From contig CAVRJC010000012.1 in the NCBI GenBank assembly GCA_963721435.1, positions 1,488,001-1,552,000 on the forward strand: 64,000 bases of DNA, read 5' to 3'. The notes beneath the pieces are model-generated. The model ran no database searches and was not told where the DNA came from. It saw only the letters and a list, made by a program, of their open reading frames with translations. Of this stretch, positions 24,724-34,386 are shown piece after piece; position 1 is the stretch's first letter; each line of letters begins with the position of its first letter. The stretch is from CAVRJC01 sp963721435 (GTDB taxonomy: Bacteria; Actinomycetota; Acidimicrobiia; IMCC26256; DASPTH01). The translations under genes were made by a program, and so were the position numbers.

Positions 24724-27235
24724 GTGAGCCTGCGCGCCGAGCGGGAGACGCTCGTCGACGACACGACGCTCGGGGGCGCGGCGTTCGGGCGCGCGCTCGC
24801 TGCGCTGGTCGACCGCGAGCTCGTGCGGGCCGCGGCGCCCCTGCTCGATTCCGGAACGTGGGCGCTCGTCGCGCTGGGGTCGTACGCGCGGCGCGAGCTG
24901 TGCCCCGGATCCGACATCGACGTGATGCTCCTGCACGCGGGTGGCGGTCGCCGGTCGCGGTCGCCGGCCGACGATGCCGGCCGCCTCTGGTACCCGTTGT
25001 GGGACGGCGGGTTCGTGCTCGGGCACTCCGTGCGCACGGTGAAGGAGGCGCTCGACCTCGCCGACGCCGATCTCGACGCGATGACCGCGCTGCTCGACGT
25101 GCGCCTCATCGTCGGTGACCGCGCGCTCGTCGACGAGCTCGAGGTCAAGATCCGGCGCCTCGTGCCCCGGCGCCGTGGCCGCCTCGTCGAGCAGCTGGCG
25201 ACCGCCTCGCGCGCGCGGACGGAGCGACCGGGCCCGATCGCGGAGATGCTCGCCCCCGATCTGAAGAACGGCGCCGGCGGGCTCCGTGACGTGCAGTCGG
25301 CCGGCTGGGTGGGATGGGCGCTCGAACCGGGCGCGGACGCCGAGCCGGGCTGGACCGGGGGCGTGGGCACGCTCGTCGACCGCGGCTACCTCCAGGCCGG
25401 CGATCAGGAGCGCCTCGCGGCCGCGAGCGACCGCCTGCTCGATGCCCGCGTCGCGTTGCACCGGGTCACCCACGGCAAGTCCGATCAGCTCGCGCTCCAG
25501 GAACAGGACGCGGTGGCCCGGCTCGTCGGCGCCGCTGATGCCGACGAGCTCGTGCGCAGCCTGGGTGAGTCCGCGCGTGCGGTCACGTGGATCACCTCGG
25601 ATCTGTGGGCGCGCCTGCTCGCGTCGGAGGAGGGCCCGCGCCATCGCGTGACCGGGCTGCGCGACCTCGGTGACGGGATCAGCCTGCGCGACGGTCGCAT
25701 CGCGTTCGACACCGACACACCACTCGACGGGACCGCGCGTGCTCGTGCTGGCTGCCCGGGCGGCGGAGCAGGGCGCGCAGTTCGAACGCGAGACGCTCAA
25801 CCGCATCGTCGCGGTGGAGACCGTCGAGTGGACCGACGAGGCGCGCGACGCATTCATCGCGCTGCTCCGCGCGGGGCGCAACGCGATCGGCGTCTTCGAG
25901 ACCCTCGATCACGTCGGTGTGCTCGTGCGCCTGTTCCCCGAATGGGAGCACGTACGGGCCCGGCCGCAGCGGAACGCGTACCACCGCTTCACCGTCGACC
26001 GGCACTCGCTCGAAGCCGTGGCCGAGTGCGCGGCACTGCTCGATCCCACCGATCCGATCGGCGCCGGGATCGATGGTGATGTCGCGCGTCGCGCGCGCGC
26101 CGACGTCCTGCTCCTGAGCGCGCTGCTGCACGACATCGGCAAGGGGCGACCGGGTGATCACTCGGAGGTCGGCGCGGCCATCGCGCGCGATGTCGCGGCG
26201 CGCATCTGCCTCGACGACGAGGGCACCGAGGAGCTGATCTGGCTGGTCCAGAACCATCTCCTGTTGGCCGACACGGGGACCCGCCGAGACCTCAACGACG
26301 AAGTCACGATCACACGGTTCGCCCGCGCCGTCGGTGACGTCGAACGGCTCGACCTGCTGTACGCACTCACGCTCGGCGACTCGCGCGCGACCGGCCCGGC
26401 GGCGTGGAGCTCGAACAAGGCGCAGTTGCTGCGCGAGCTGTGGGTCAAGACGAACGCGGTGCTCGCGGAAGGCACGGTCGTGTCCGGGCCGGCTGCCGAG
26501 CACCGTGCCGCCCTGCGTGAGCTGCTCGGCGACGCAGCTGACGAGTACCTCGACGCGATGCCTCCGGCGTACGGCGCCGCGTTCGCGCCCGACGAGCTCG
26601 CGCGTCACCGCGAGCTGGTGCTCGCGGGCGAGCTCGCGATGGAGTGGTCGGCGGCGGCCGGCGGGAAGAACCTCACGTGCACCGTCGTGGCCCCCGACCG
26701 CACCGGCCTCCTTGCGACCGTCGCCGGGACGCTCGCGCTGCTCGGGTTCGACATCAGCGCGGCATCGGGCTCCTCCCACCGCGACGGCACGGCGATCGAG
26801 GTGTTCTCCGGCACCGACCGCTTCGATCGCTTCGTGACCGATGCCGATCGAGCGCGCGCGTACGACACGCTCGCGGCCGCACTCGCAGGCACCCTGGCCC
26901 TCGACGAACAGCTCGCCGAGCGAACGCGTCGCTACCGCAGCACCGAGAGCGCGCCCGCCGAGACCGACGTGCAGGTGCTCGTCGACCTCGAGGCGTCCGC
27001 GTTCGCGACCGTGGTCGAGGTGCACGCGCCCGACGACGTCGGGTTGCTCGCGCGCGTCGCCGCGGTGTTCGCGGCGCTCGACCTCGATGTCTCGCAGGCG
27101 ATCGTCTCCACCGTCGGGGACCGGGTCGTCGACGTCTTCTACCTCCGCGATGCGCACGGCCAGAAGTTCAGCGACCCCGGGACCCTCGAGGCCCTCCGCG
27201 CGAGCGTGCTCACTCACATAACCTCAGCCGCGTGA
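24724..27235 (+). CDS. glnD: PII (adenylyl/uridylyl)transferase GlnD, frameshifted
   Basis: Joined across one shift, this is a full GlnD of about 836 residues. Domains in order: nucleotidyltransferase (GSYARRELCPGSDIDVML), linker, HD domain (LLLSALLHDIGKGRPGDHSE) and two ACT domains (VAPDRTGLLATVAGTLALLG; HAPDDVGLLARVAAVFAALD). The break is at 25728-25740, after DTDTPLDGT; the second frame resumes RVLVLAARAAEQGAQFERET. It modifies PII in response to nitrogen status. GTG start at 24724. Its stop overlaps the NUDIX GTG. One inserted base explains the break. Confidence 0.9.
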
Positions 27236-27915
27236 CCGAAGATCCGTTTGCGCCGTCGGCCCTCGATCTCGTGCGATGGGCGGAGACGCTCTCGGCCGTC
27301 GCCCGCACCGGCCTGGGGTTCACGCAGAGCCTGTACGAGCGGGAGCGCTTCGAGGAGGTGCTGAAGGTCGCGGCCGACATCCGCGCGGCCGCGGTCGAGG
27401 AAGCACAGGCCGAGGAGCAGTTCGAGGAGTGGCTGGCGGCGGTCGGCGAGGGCACCGCGGGCTACGTCACGCCCAAGGTCGCGGTCGCCGCGGTGGTCGG
27501 CAACGAGAAGGGCGAGATCCTGCTCACGCAGCGCGCCGACTCCGGCATGTGGCTGTATCCCGTCGGCTACGCCGACCCCGGGTACTCGCCGTCGGAGATC
27601 GCGGTGAAGGAGGTCTACGAGGAGACCGGCATCGAGGTCGAGCCCGAGTCGCTCATCGCGGTGCTCGACGGCCTGCGCCTCGGATTCGCGCGCTTCCCGC
27701 TGTACTCGCTGCTGTTCCACTGCCGGATGCTCGGTGGCGAGCTGCGCGGCCATCCGCTGGAGACGCGCGCGGTCGGGTTCTTCGGGCGCAACAACCTGCC
27801 GTGGCCGCTCGCGGGTGCCAATCGCTGGGTCGACGTCGCGTTCAACGCCATCGACGGCAACGTCAAGGCCTGCGACTTCGACCCGCCCCGCACCCCACCC
27901 TGGCGCGAAGACTGA
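27232..27915 (+). CDS. NUDIX hydrolase with N-terminal helical domain
   Basis: The product is 227 residues. An N-terminal helical segment (RFEEVLKVAADIRAAAVEEA) resembles the NUDIX N-terminal domain (PF12535). The Nudix box GYADPGYSPSEIAVKEVYEE-TGI keeps the two catalytic Glu but has Tyr where the first Glu of GX5E stands, as in several members of this subgroup. Probable substrate: a nucleoside-diphosphate sugar or similar. The GTG start overlaps the glnD stop (GTGA), so the gene is translationally coupled to glnD. Confidence 0.85.
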   Translation: MTEDPFAPSALDLVRWAETLSAVARTGLGFTQSLYERERFEEVLKVAADIRAAAVEEAQAEEQFEEWLAAVGEGTAGYVTPKVAVAAVVGNEKGEILLTQRADSGMWLYPVGYADPGYSPSEIAVKEVYEETGIEVEPESLIAVLDGLRLGFARFPLYSLLFHCRMLGGELRGHPLETRAVGFFGRNNLPWPLAGANRWVDVAFNAIDGNVKACDFDPPRTPPWRED

Positions 27916-27929
27916 CGCCCTCTCTCGCG

Positions 27930-27977
27930 TTTTGGCGTCGGTAAGGGTACCTCTGGCGGCCTTTACCGACGCCAAAA
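27930..27977. repeat. Long inverted repeat between convergent genes
   Basis: TTTTGGCGTCGGTAA at 27930-27944 pairs with TTACCGACGCCAAAA at 27963-27977, a perfect 15-base stem with an 18-base loop. T residues are on the 5' arm and A residues on the 3' arm for both strands, opposite to an intrinsic terminator. It lies between the nudix and pyrE gene ends. Confidence 0.7.
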
Positions 27978-27989
27978 CCTGGGGTTGGG

Positions 27990-28529
27990 TCAGGCGGTGC
28001 CGGCCTCGGTGAGCTCGGTCATCGTGTAGAGGGCGCGGAGCTCGACGCCGTTGGCGGTGAGGCCGGCGGGCCCGCCCGACTCGCGGTCGATGACGCACAC
28101 CGCCTGCTCGACCTTCGCGCCGCGGTCGCGGAGATCGCCGCACGAGGTGATGACCTGACCACCCGATGTCACGACGTCTTCCACCACGAGGAGACGAAGA
28201 CCCTCGATGTCGCCGCCTTCGGCGAGCTGGCAGGTGCCGTAGGTCTTCGCCTCCTTGCGCACGAAGAACGCGGGGATGCCCGTGACCTGCGACAACATCG
28301 TCGCGATCGGCACACCACCGAGCTCGAGCCCGGCGAGCCCGTCGATGCCCGACGGCACGAGCGGCACCAGCGCGTCCGCGATCTCGCGCAACAGCACGGG
28401 GTCGGACTCGAAGCGGTACTTGTCGAAGTACTCGTTGCTCACTGCGCCCGACCGCAGCACGAACTCACCGGTGAGGTGCGTGCGCTCGTAGATCGTGCGG
28501 GCCAACGCTTCGCGTTCCATGCCACTCAT
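27990..28529 (-). CDS. pyrE: Orotate phosphoribosyltransferase
   Basis: The 179-residue enzyme has the PRPP motif LLVVEDVVTSGGQVI, the FVRKEAKTYGTCQLAEG loop and FDKYRFESDPVLL. It couples orotate with PRPP to give OMP in pyrimidine synthesis. The ATG at 28529 is used; a second ATG at 28520 is possible. An uncharacterised gene lies 20 bases upstream on the same strand. Confidence 0.93.
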   Translation of the reverse strand: MSGMEREALARTIYERTHLTGEFVLRSGAVSNEYFDKYRFESDPVLLREIADALVPLVPSGIDGLAGLELGGVPIATMLSQVTGIPAFFVRKEAKTYGTCQLAEGGDIEGLRLLVVEDVVTSGGQVITSCGDLRDRGAKVEQAVCVIDRESGGPAGLTANGVELRALYTMTELTEAGTA

Positions 28530-28549
28530 CGTGTCTCTCTCCTGGCTCG

Positions 28550-29044
28550 TCAGCCCGGTTGCAGCTCGTCGAAGAGCATGGTCATGATCGACACCTTGCC
28601 CACGGCCTGCTCCCACGCGGCGCCGATGCGGTCGTGGTCGACGAGCCCCGACGCGTCGGGCGCGCGCCCGAGCGCCGCGCTGGCCGCGCCCGCGAGCGGC
28701 GCGGGCTCGATGTCGTCGCCGTACGCGGCGAAGCACTCGAGTCCCTCCCACAGCGACGCGAGCTCGCGGTGCTCGGTGCCGAGCTGCAGCGCGCCGGCGT
28801 CGGCACCGGCCGACAGCGCGCCGACCACCTGCTCCCACAGGTCGTAGTGCGACAGGCCGGCAGGGGCCCGGTACCGTGAGACGGGATGGAGACGCCATTC
28901 GAGGGCCACGCCACCCGGGCCGTCTTCGGTGAGCCACGTCTGCGTGCCGTTCACGTAGCTGTCGACCGGCGACCCGAGCTGGGCGTCGAGCGCGAGCACG
29001 AGGTCGGCGTGCACGTGCCACACGCACGTCGCGGAGAGGCTCAT
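28550..29044 (-). CDS. Hypothetical protein upstream of pyrE
   Basis: The product is 164 residues and begins MSLSATCVWHVHADLVLALD. There is no signal peptide or membrane segment. A conserved-looking stretch, SYVNGTQTWLTEDGPGGVAL, precedes a region rich in Ala and Gly. I do not recognise the family. It diverges from the WS/DGAT gene (56-base gap) and probably shares a transcript with pyrE. Confidence 0.6.
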   Translation of the reverse strand: MSLSATCVWHVHADLVLALDAQLGSPVDSYVNGTQTWLTEDGPGGVALEWRLHPVSRYRAPAGLSHYDLWEQVVGALSAGADAGALQLGTEHRELASLWEGLECFAAYGDDIEPAPLAGAASAALGRAPDASGLVDHDRIGAAWEQAVGKVSIMTMLFDELQPG

Positions 29045-29100
29045 GACCCCGCACGGTACGCGCTGGGCGGCGTACCGCGGCGCGGGCATACCCTTGCGCA

Positions 29101-30519
29101 GTGCCGACCGAGTACGACCGCCTCTCTGCCTTCGACGCGAGCTTCCTGCACCTCGAGCGGCGCGAGACGCCGATGCAGGTCGGTGCGGTCGCGGTGCTCG
29201 ACGGCGCGCCGTTCTTCGACGCCCGCGGCCGCTTCCGCCTCGACGACGTCCGCGAGCTCGTCGAGTCGCGCCTGCACCTGATCCCGCGGTTTCGCAAGCG
29301 GATCATGGACGTGCCGTTCGGTGTGGGGTACCCCGTCTGGGTCGACGACGACGGCTTCGACATTGCGCGCCACGTCCACCTCACGAAGCTTCCGAAGCCC
29401 GGGCGCCGCCGCGACCTCCTGGCGCTGACCGGGCGGCTCATGAGCCAGTTGCTCGACCGCAACCGGCCGCTGTGGGAGCTCTGGTTCGTCGAGGGCCTCG
29501 ACGACGGTCGGCACGTCGGCCTGATCCACAAGTCGCACCACACGCTCGCCGACGGGGTGTCGGGGGTCGACATCGCGACCGTCCTCCTCGACTTCACCCC
29601 CGAGCCGACGGTGCTCGACGCACCGCCGTGGGTACCGGAGCCGGCGCCCGACCCGGCGCGCCTCATGCTCGACACCCTCTGCGAGCGGGTGTCGCAGTCG
29701 GCCGGCATCTTGCGGGCGGGGCGGAATGCCGCGGACGCACCGCAGCAGGTCGTCGATCAGGTCGGGCGGCTCGCGCGTTCGTTCGGCGCTCTCATCGGCG
29801 CCAATCCCCTCGCCCCGCGGTTGTCGTTGAACTCGAGCGTCGGGCCCAAGCGCCGGCTCGAGCTGGTGCGGGTGCCGCTCGACATCGCCAAGGAGGTACG
29901 CAACGCGTTCGGGTGCACGGTGAACGATGTCGTGCTCGCAGCCGTCGGCGGTGCGCTCGCCCGCCTGCTGGAGACGCGCGGCGAGCTCCACCCCGACCTG
30001 GTCGTGAAGGTCGTCTGCCCCGTGTCGGTGCGCGACGAGAGCGAGCGCATGAAGCTCGGCAACCGGCTCTCGCTGATGTTCGTGCCGATTCCGGTCGGCG
30101 AGCGTGACGCGCGAGCGCGGCTCGACGCCGTGGCCGCGAGCACGGCCGATCTCAAGGAACGCGAGCAGGCGCTGAGCGCCGCCACCCTGTTGACGCTGTC
30201 GGAGTACGCGGCGCCCACGATCCTCGGCCTCGCCGCGCGCGCGGTGCACGCGCAGCCGCTCGTGAACCTCATGGTCACCAACGTTCCCGGCCCGCAGGTG
30301 CCGCTCTACTGCCTCGGGGCCGAGATGTACGAGGCCTACCCGATCGTCCCGCTCAGCAAGAACCTCACCATCAACATCGCGGTGATGTCGTACTGCGGCC
30401 ACCTGCACGTCGGCGTGTTCGCCGACCCCGACGCCGCACCCGATGTCGAGGTGCTCGCCGGGGGGCTCGAGGACTCGTTCCTCGAGCTCTCGCTGCTGGC
30501 GTCGAGCACGCCCTTGTAG
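29101..30519 (+). CDS. Wax ester synthase/diacylglycerol acyltransferase (WS/DGAT)
   Basis: The 472-residue protein has the catalytic HHxxxDG motif HHTLADGVSG (His 146, His 147, Asp 151), LSAFDASFLHLE at the N-terminus and the late NLMVTNVPGPQVPLYCLGA. It transfers acyl groups from acyl-CoA to fatty alcohol or diacylglycerol at the membrane, making storage lipid. GTG at 29101. Ten bases separate it from the M20 peptidase gene. Confidence 0.93.
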   Translation: MPTEYDRLSAFDASFLHLERRETPMQVGAVAVLDGAPFFDARGRFRLDDVRELVESRLHLIPRFRKRIMDVPFGVGYPVWVDDDGFDIARHVHLTKLPKPGRRRDLLALTGRLMSQLLDRNRPLWELWFVEGLDDGRHVGLIHKSHHTLADGVSGVDIATVLLDFTPEPTVLDAPPWVPEPAPDPARLMLDTLCERVSQSAGILRAGRNAADAPQQVVDQVGRLARSFGALIGANPLAPRLSLNSSVGPKRRLELVRVPLDIAKEVRNAFGCTVNDVVLAAVGGALARLLETRGELHPDLVVKVVCPVSVRDESERMKLGNRLSLMFVPIPVGERDARARLDAVAASTADLKEREQALSAATLLTLSEYAAPTILGLAARAVHAQPLVNLMVTNVPGPQVPLYCLGAEMYEAYPIVPLSKNLTINIAVMSYCGHLHVGVFADPDAAPDVEVLAGGLEDSFLELSLLASSTPL

Positions 30520-30528
30520 GGTTCGGTG

Positions 30529-31866
30529 ATGCCGACGCGTGCCGAGGATCCCACCGCCGAGGTCACCGATCTCTTGCAGTTGCTCATCCGCAATCAGTGC
30601 GTGAACGACGGCACGGTGGCGTCGGGCGACGAGATGAAGAGCGTCGACCTCCTCGCGGGCTACCTCGCCGGCGTCGGCGACCACGAGGTCTACGAGCCGC
30701 GGCCCGGGCGCCAGAGCCTGGTCGTGCGGCTCGAGGGCTCCGATCCCGACGCGCCCACGCTCATGCTCATGGGGCACACCGACGTCGTGCCCGTGAATCC
30801 CGACGGCTGGAGCCGCGACCCGTTCGGCGGTGAGGTGATCGACGGCTTCGTGTGGGGCCGCGGCGCGGTCGACATGCTCAACCTCACCGCGTCGCAGGCC
30901 GTCGCCTTTCGGCGGCTCGCCGACAGCGGCTTCACGCCCAAGGGCACACTCATCTACCTCGCGGTCGCCGACGAGGAGTCACAGGGCGTGTGGGGCGCCG
31001 ACTGGCTGCTCCAGCACGAGCGGGACTCCGTGTTCGCCGACTATGTGCTCACGGAGTCGGGCGGGATCCAGGTGCCGACCGTCGACGGCATCCGGCTCCC
31101 GGTGCTCGTGGGCGAGAAGGGCACCTACTGGTCGAAGATCCACGTGCACGGCACGCCGGGCCACGGCTCGCAGCCCTTCCACACCGACAACGCGCTCGTC
31201 ACCGCCGCCGAGGTGGTGCGACGGATCGCGGACTACCGCCCGCAGGCGCAGATCCACGACGTGTGGCGCGGCTTCATCCAGGGCCTGAACCTCGGTCCGG
31301 ACCTCACCCCCCTCCTGCTCGACCCGGCCAAGATCGACGAGGCGATCGTCGACCTCCCGCTCGGGCTCGCCCGCACGTTCCACGCGTGCACCCACACCAC
31401 ATTCGCCCCAACGGTCGCCCACGGTGGCACCAAGACCAACGTCATCCCCGATCACGTGACGCTCGAGGTCGACATCCGCACGCTGCCGGGGCAGAGCGGC
31501 CCCGACGCGCTCGCGCTGCTGCACGATGCGCTCGGTGATCTCGCCGATGTGGTCGACATCGAGTCGAACGACGACCCGTCGACCGCGTCGGCGATGGACA
31601 CACCTCTGTGGGACTCGCTCGGTCGCGTCAGCGCGCGCCTCTGCGAAGGCTCGGCGCTGATCCCGTCGCTGATGGCAGGCGCGACCGACAACCGGTTCTT
31701 CCGGCGCGCGGGCTCGGTGGGCTACGGGTTCGGCCTGTTCTCGCAACGCCTCGCCTATGAGGACTACGCGACCATGTTCCACGGGAACGACGAGCGCGTC
31801 GACCAGGAGTCACTGGCGTTGTCGACGCAGCTCTGGGAAGCAGTGGCGCGCGACCTGGTGGGGTGA
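30529..31866 (+). CDS. M20 family metallopeptidase
   Basis: The protein is 445 residues. Zinc ligands are in LMLMGHTDVVPVN and GRGAVDMLN; the catalytic Glu pair is in AVADEESQG. The dimerisation domain follows (VHGTPGHGSQP). Family members hydrolyse dipeptides, acylated amino acids or related amides in the cytoplasm; the substrate cannot be assigned. ATG 30529 chosen over a GTG immediately before. The gene ends 16 bases from the convergent PAC2 gene. Confidence 0.88.
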   Translation: MPTRAEDPTAEVTDLLQLLIRNQCVNDGTVASGDEMKSVDLLAGYLAGVGDHEVYEPRPGRQSLVVRLEGSDPDAPTLMLMGHTDVVPVNPDGWSRDPFGGEVIDGFVWGRGAVDMLNLTASQAVAFRRLADSGFTPKGTLIYLAVADEESQGVWGADWLLQHERDSVFADYVLTESGGIQVPTVDGIRLPVLVGEKGTYWSKIHVHGTPGHGSQPFHTDNALVTAAEVVRRIADYRPQAQIHDVWRGFIQGLNLGPDLTPLLLDPAKIDEAIVDLPLGLARTFHACTHTTFAPTVAHGGTKTNVIPDHVTLEVDIRTLPGQSGPDALALLHDALGDLADVVDIESNDDPSTASAMDTPLWDSLGRVSARLCEGSALIPSLMAGATDNRFFRRAGSVGYGFGLFSQRLAYEDYATMFHGNDERVDQESLALSTQLWEAVARDLVG

Positions 31867-31882
31867 GCGCGCCGGTCCTTCG

Positions 31883-32776
31883 CTACTGCGGGCCGCGATC
31901 GTCGCCCTGATCGCGGAGGAATTGCTCGACTTCGCCGACGAGCTCGTCGGCGTCCGGGACGTCTTCTTCGTCGCCCGTGACCCACGGCTCGGCGTCGATC
32001 CGCTCCTCGAGGTCGCGGATGTAGCTGAGGATCTCGTCGTTGCCCTCGATTGCCTCGTCGACCTCCGCCCGCCAGATCTCGATCAGCGCATCGAACCCGG
32101 ACAGATCGACCGAGAGGCCGGCGAGCGTGGCGAAGCGCTCGAGCAGCGCGCGCGTGCAGAGCGGGTTCGGTGGCGTGGCGATGTAGTGGGGCACCGGGGC
32201 CCAGAGCGACGCGGACTTCCACCCCGCCGACTGGCAGGTGTCGTGGAGCACGCCCACGATGCCCGTCGGCCCCTCGTAGCGCGACCGCGCGAGCCCGAGG
32301 TCGCCGACGAGGGCCGGGTCGGTCGCGGTGCCGGTCACGCGCACCGCGCGGGTGTGCGGGACGTCACCGAGAAGCGCTCCCAGCGTGACGACCATGTCGC
32401 ACTGCGTCGTCCCCGCGACCTCGAGCACCGAGGCGCAGTACGACTTCCAGTGCACGTTCGGCTCGACGCCGCGCACGACGACGAGATCACGCTCGGGGAA
32501 CGGCACCGCGAAGCACTCCGTGGCGGGCCACGTCACCGACGCGGCGATGCCGTCGACGATGTGCAGCGTCGGGCGGCGTGACTGGTAATCGACGTGCGCT
32601 TCGGAGTCGATCCACGCGAAGCGCGTCACGTTCGCGCGGCCGACGAGCCAGTCGGCGGCGCCGCTGGCCGCGTCACCGGCGTCGTTCCAGCCTTCGAAGG
32701 CGGCGACGAGCAACGGGTCACGCAGGCGCGGCCGTTCCTCCCACACCAAGCCATCGCCTTCCGATCCGGCAGCCAT
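31883..32776 (-). CDS. PAC2 family protein
   Basis: The 297-residue protein has the PAC2 start (LRDPLLVAAFEGWNDAGDAA), ERDLVVVRGVEPNVHWKSY, VVTLGALLGDVPHTR, and GPTGIVGVLHDTCQSAGWKS, followed by an acidic C-terminal tail. PAC2 proteins are related to eukaryotic proteasome assembly chaperones and are common in actinobacteria, where their role is uncertain. ATG at 32776; a GTG directly precedes it. No proteasome gene is in the window. Confidence 0.9.
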   Translation of the reverse strand: MAAGSEGDGLVWEERPRLRDPLLVAAFEGWNDAGDAASGAADWLVGRANVTRFAWIDSEAHVDYQSRRPTLHIVDGIAASVTWPATECFAVPFPERDLVVVRGVEPNVHWKSYCASVLEVAGTTQCDMVVTLGALLGDVPHTRAVRVTGTATDPALVGDLGLARSRYEGPTGIVGVLHDTCQSAGWKSASLWAPVPHYIATPPNPLCTRALLERFATLAGLSVDLSGFDALIEIWRAEVDEAIEGNDEILSYIRDLEERIDAEPWVTGDEEDVPDADELVGEVEQFLRDQGDDRGPQ

Positions 32777-32896
32777 CACCTCAGCTTACGGATGGCCGAA
32801 CACGACGCGGCAGCGAGCGCGCGAGCTGCTCGCCGGAGCAACGAACGTCCCGCGGGCGGCCGCGGGTATCCCGCCGGCGAGTGAGTGCGACCAGGA

Positions 32897-33250
32897 TCAG
32901 GCGACGCGCGGGGCGCGGGGCGCGACGGGGGTGCCGTCGCCCTTGGGGTAGCGGGCGACGCGGCCGACGGGCATGTCGACTCGGTAGCCGGCGGCGGCGC
33001 GCTCCTCTTCGGACTCGCCTCCCCAGAACCCGTACTCACGGTTCTCGCGGGCCCACTCGCGGCAGGGCGTGAGAACAGTGCAGGTCGCGCAGACGGCGCG
33101 CGCCTTGGCCTCACGCACGAGCCGGGTCTCCGGTCGTTCACCCGCGGGTGCGAAGAACAATTCGTTCTGGCCCCGGCACGCCGCGTTGGACGTCCAGGTG
33201 AGTGGCCCGGTGAAGAGCAGGCTCGAAACAGTATTGACGGCGGACACCAT
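32897..33250 (-). CDS. WhiB family iron-sulfur transcription regulator
   Basis: The 117-residue protein has the four [4Fe-4S] Cys (C25, C54, C57, C63; the last three in CATCTVLTPC) and the WhiB turn GFWGGESEEERAA, followed by a basic C-terminal tail. It binds the principal sigma factor and redirects transcription; redox sensing is common. Which WhiB subfamily is unclear. The ATG at 33250 was chosen so the protein starts just before the Cys domain. It is divergent from lysR, and a strong hairpin lies in its leader. Confidence 0.95.
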   Translation of the reverse strand: MVSAVNTVSSLLFTGPLTWTSNAACRGQNELFFAPAGERPETRLVREAKARAVCATCTVLTPCREWARENREYGFWGGESEEERAAAGYRVDMPVGRVARYPKGDGTPVAPRAPRVA

Positions 33251-33290
33251 GAACCCCCGAAGGCATTGAGTGCGTGGGTGCGGGAGAATC

Positions 33291-33321
33291 GGGGAGCCGG
33301 TTGGGGGGTAACCGACTCCCC
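33291..33321 (-). promoter_or_regulatory. Hairpin in the whiB leader
   Basis: GGGGAGCCGGTT at 33291-33302 pairs with AACCGACTCCCC at 33310-33321 around a G-rich 7-base loop, with one C-A mismatch. It is 41 bases before the whiB start on the minus strand and could affect translation or early termination. Confidence 0.4.
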
Positions 33322-33390
33322 GAATCGTCCTGCGGTCACCATGTTGCCGCGTCTCCTTGGATCTGTCCAACAGGTAGATTTGATGGTATC

Positions 33391-33407
33391 CATCGAGTAT
33401 TTCGATG
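33391..33407. promoter_or_regulatory. LysR-type operator candidate
   Basis: CATCGA-GTATT-TCGATG is a perfect 6-5-6 inverted repeat and contains T-N11-A, the LysR-family box. It lies 41 bases before the lysR start and in the whiB/lysR divergent region. Confidence 0.5.
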
Positions 33408-33448
33408 GGCTATGTGCGAGAAGTGCTCCGAGCCGGGAGACCGCCGAC

Positions 33449-34381
33449 ATGCTGCTGCGCCATCTCGAAACTCTTCTCGCGATCGCGGAGGAAGGGTCGT
33501 TCACGGGGGCCGCCGACGCGCTGAACACCGTCCAGTCGAACGTGTCGGAGCAGATCCGTCAGCTCGAGGCCGAGCTCGGCGTACCCCTGCTCGTGCGGAG
33601 CCGGAAGGGCGCGCAGCTCACCGAGTTCGGCACCGTCGTGCTCGAACGAGCGCGGCGCGTCGAGCGCGAGCTCGAGGCTCTGCACGACGACCTCTCGATG
33701 CTGCGCGGCCTCGAAGCGGGGCACGCCCACCTCGGCGTCGTCGGCACCGCGAGCCGCTGGCTCGTCCCCGCGCTCGTCGACGACCTGCGCGAGCGCGCGC
33801 CGGGTGTGCGACTGCGCGTCAACGAAGGCGCGTCGGAGCGACTGTTCGCCGAAGTGCTGGAGGGCGAGCTCGCCCAGGCGGTGGTCACCGAGCCGGTCAC
33901 CGACCGGCGCCTCGAGGTCGAGCGCCTGCTCGACGAGGCGCTCGTCGCCATCATCAGCGCCGACGCCGAGCTCCCGAAGGAGCCGGTGCCGCTCCGCGCG
34001 CTCGCGGCGTACCCGCTCGTGCTCCCACCCGAGCGCAACCCGCTGCGTATGGAGCTGGAGACGATGGCCGAGGCCCAGGGCGTCACGTTGCGCGTCCCGG
34101 TCGAGGTCGAAGGCATCCGCCTGATCGGAGATCTCGTCGCCTCGGGCACGTACGCGTCGATTCTCCCGGAGACCGCGATCCCGCCGATCGTCGAGAACGT
34201 CAGGATCGTCACCATCGACAAGATGCCGCCGCGCCGGCTGGCATTGATCCGCGCCCGCGACATCCAGCTGTCGCTCGCCGACCAGGCGGTGCGGGAGAGC
34301 ATCGAGCGCAGCGTGCAGGCACGGAGGAGTGCGCGTGTCGAAACGCGCCGGCCGGTACCGTCGCGCAAGAAACGGGGGTGA
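33449..34381 (+). CDS. LysR family transcription regulator
   Basis: The 310-residue protein has an N-terminal helix-turn-helix (HLETLLAIAEEGSFTGAADA, VSEQIRQLEAELGVPLLVRS) and a C-terminal ligand-binding domain of the periplasmic-binding type (LGVVGTASRWLVPALVDDLR). An ATG at 33449 with GGGAG nine bases upstream was chosen; the frame is open further upstream. Divergent from whiB. Autoregulation through the dyad at 33391 is likely. The ligand is unknown. Confidence 0.9.
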   Translation: MLLRHLETLLAIAEEGSFTGAADALNTVQSNVSEQIRQLEAELGVPLLVRSRKGAQLTEFGTVVLERARRVERELEALHDDLSMLRGLEAGHAHLGVVGTASRWLVPALVDDLRERAPGVRLRVNEGASERLFAEVLEGELAQAVVTEPVTDRRLEVERLLDEALVAIISADAELPKEPVPLRALAAYPLVLPPERNPLRMELETMAEAQGVTLRVPVEVEGIRLIGDLVASGTYASILPETAIPPIVENVRIVTIDKMPPRRLALIRARDIQLSLADQAVRESIERSVQARRSARVETRRPVPSRKKRG

Positions 34382-34386
34382 CGTCA

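Noticed and set aside
27930..27977. Intrinsic terminator
   Set aside because: The T and A runs are on the wrong arms for either strand.
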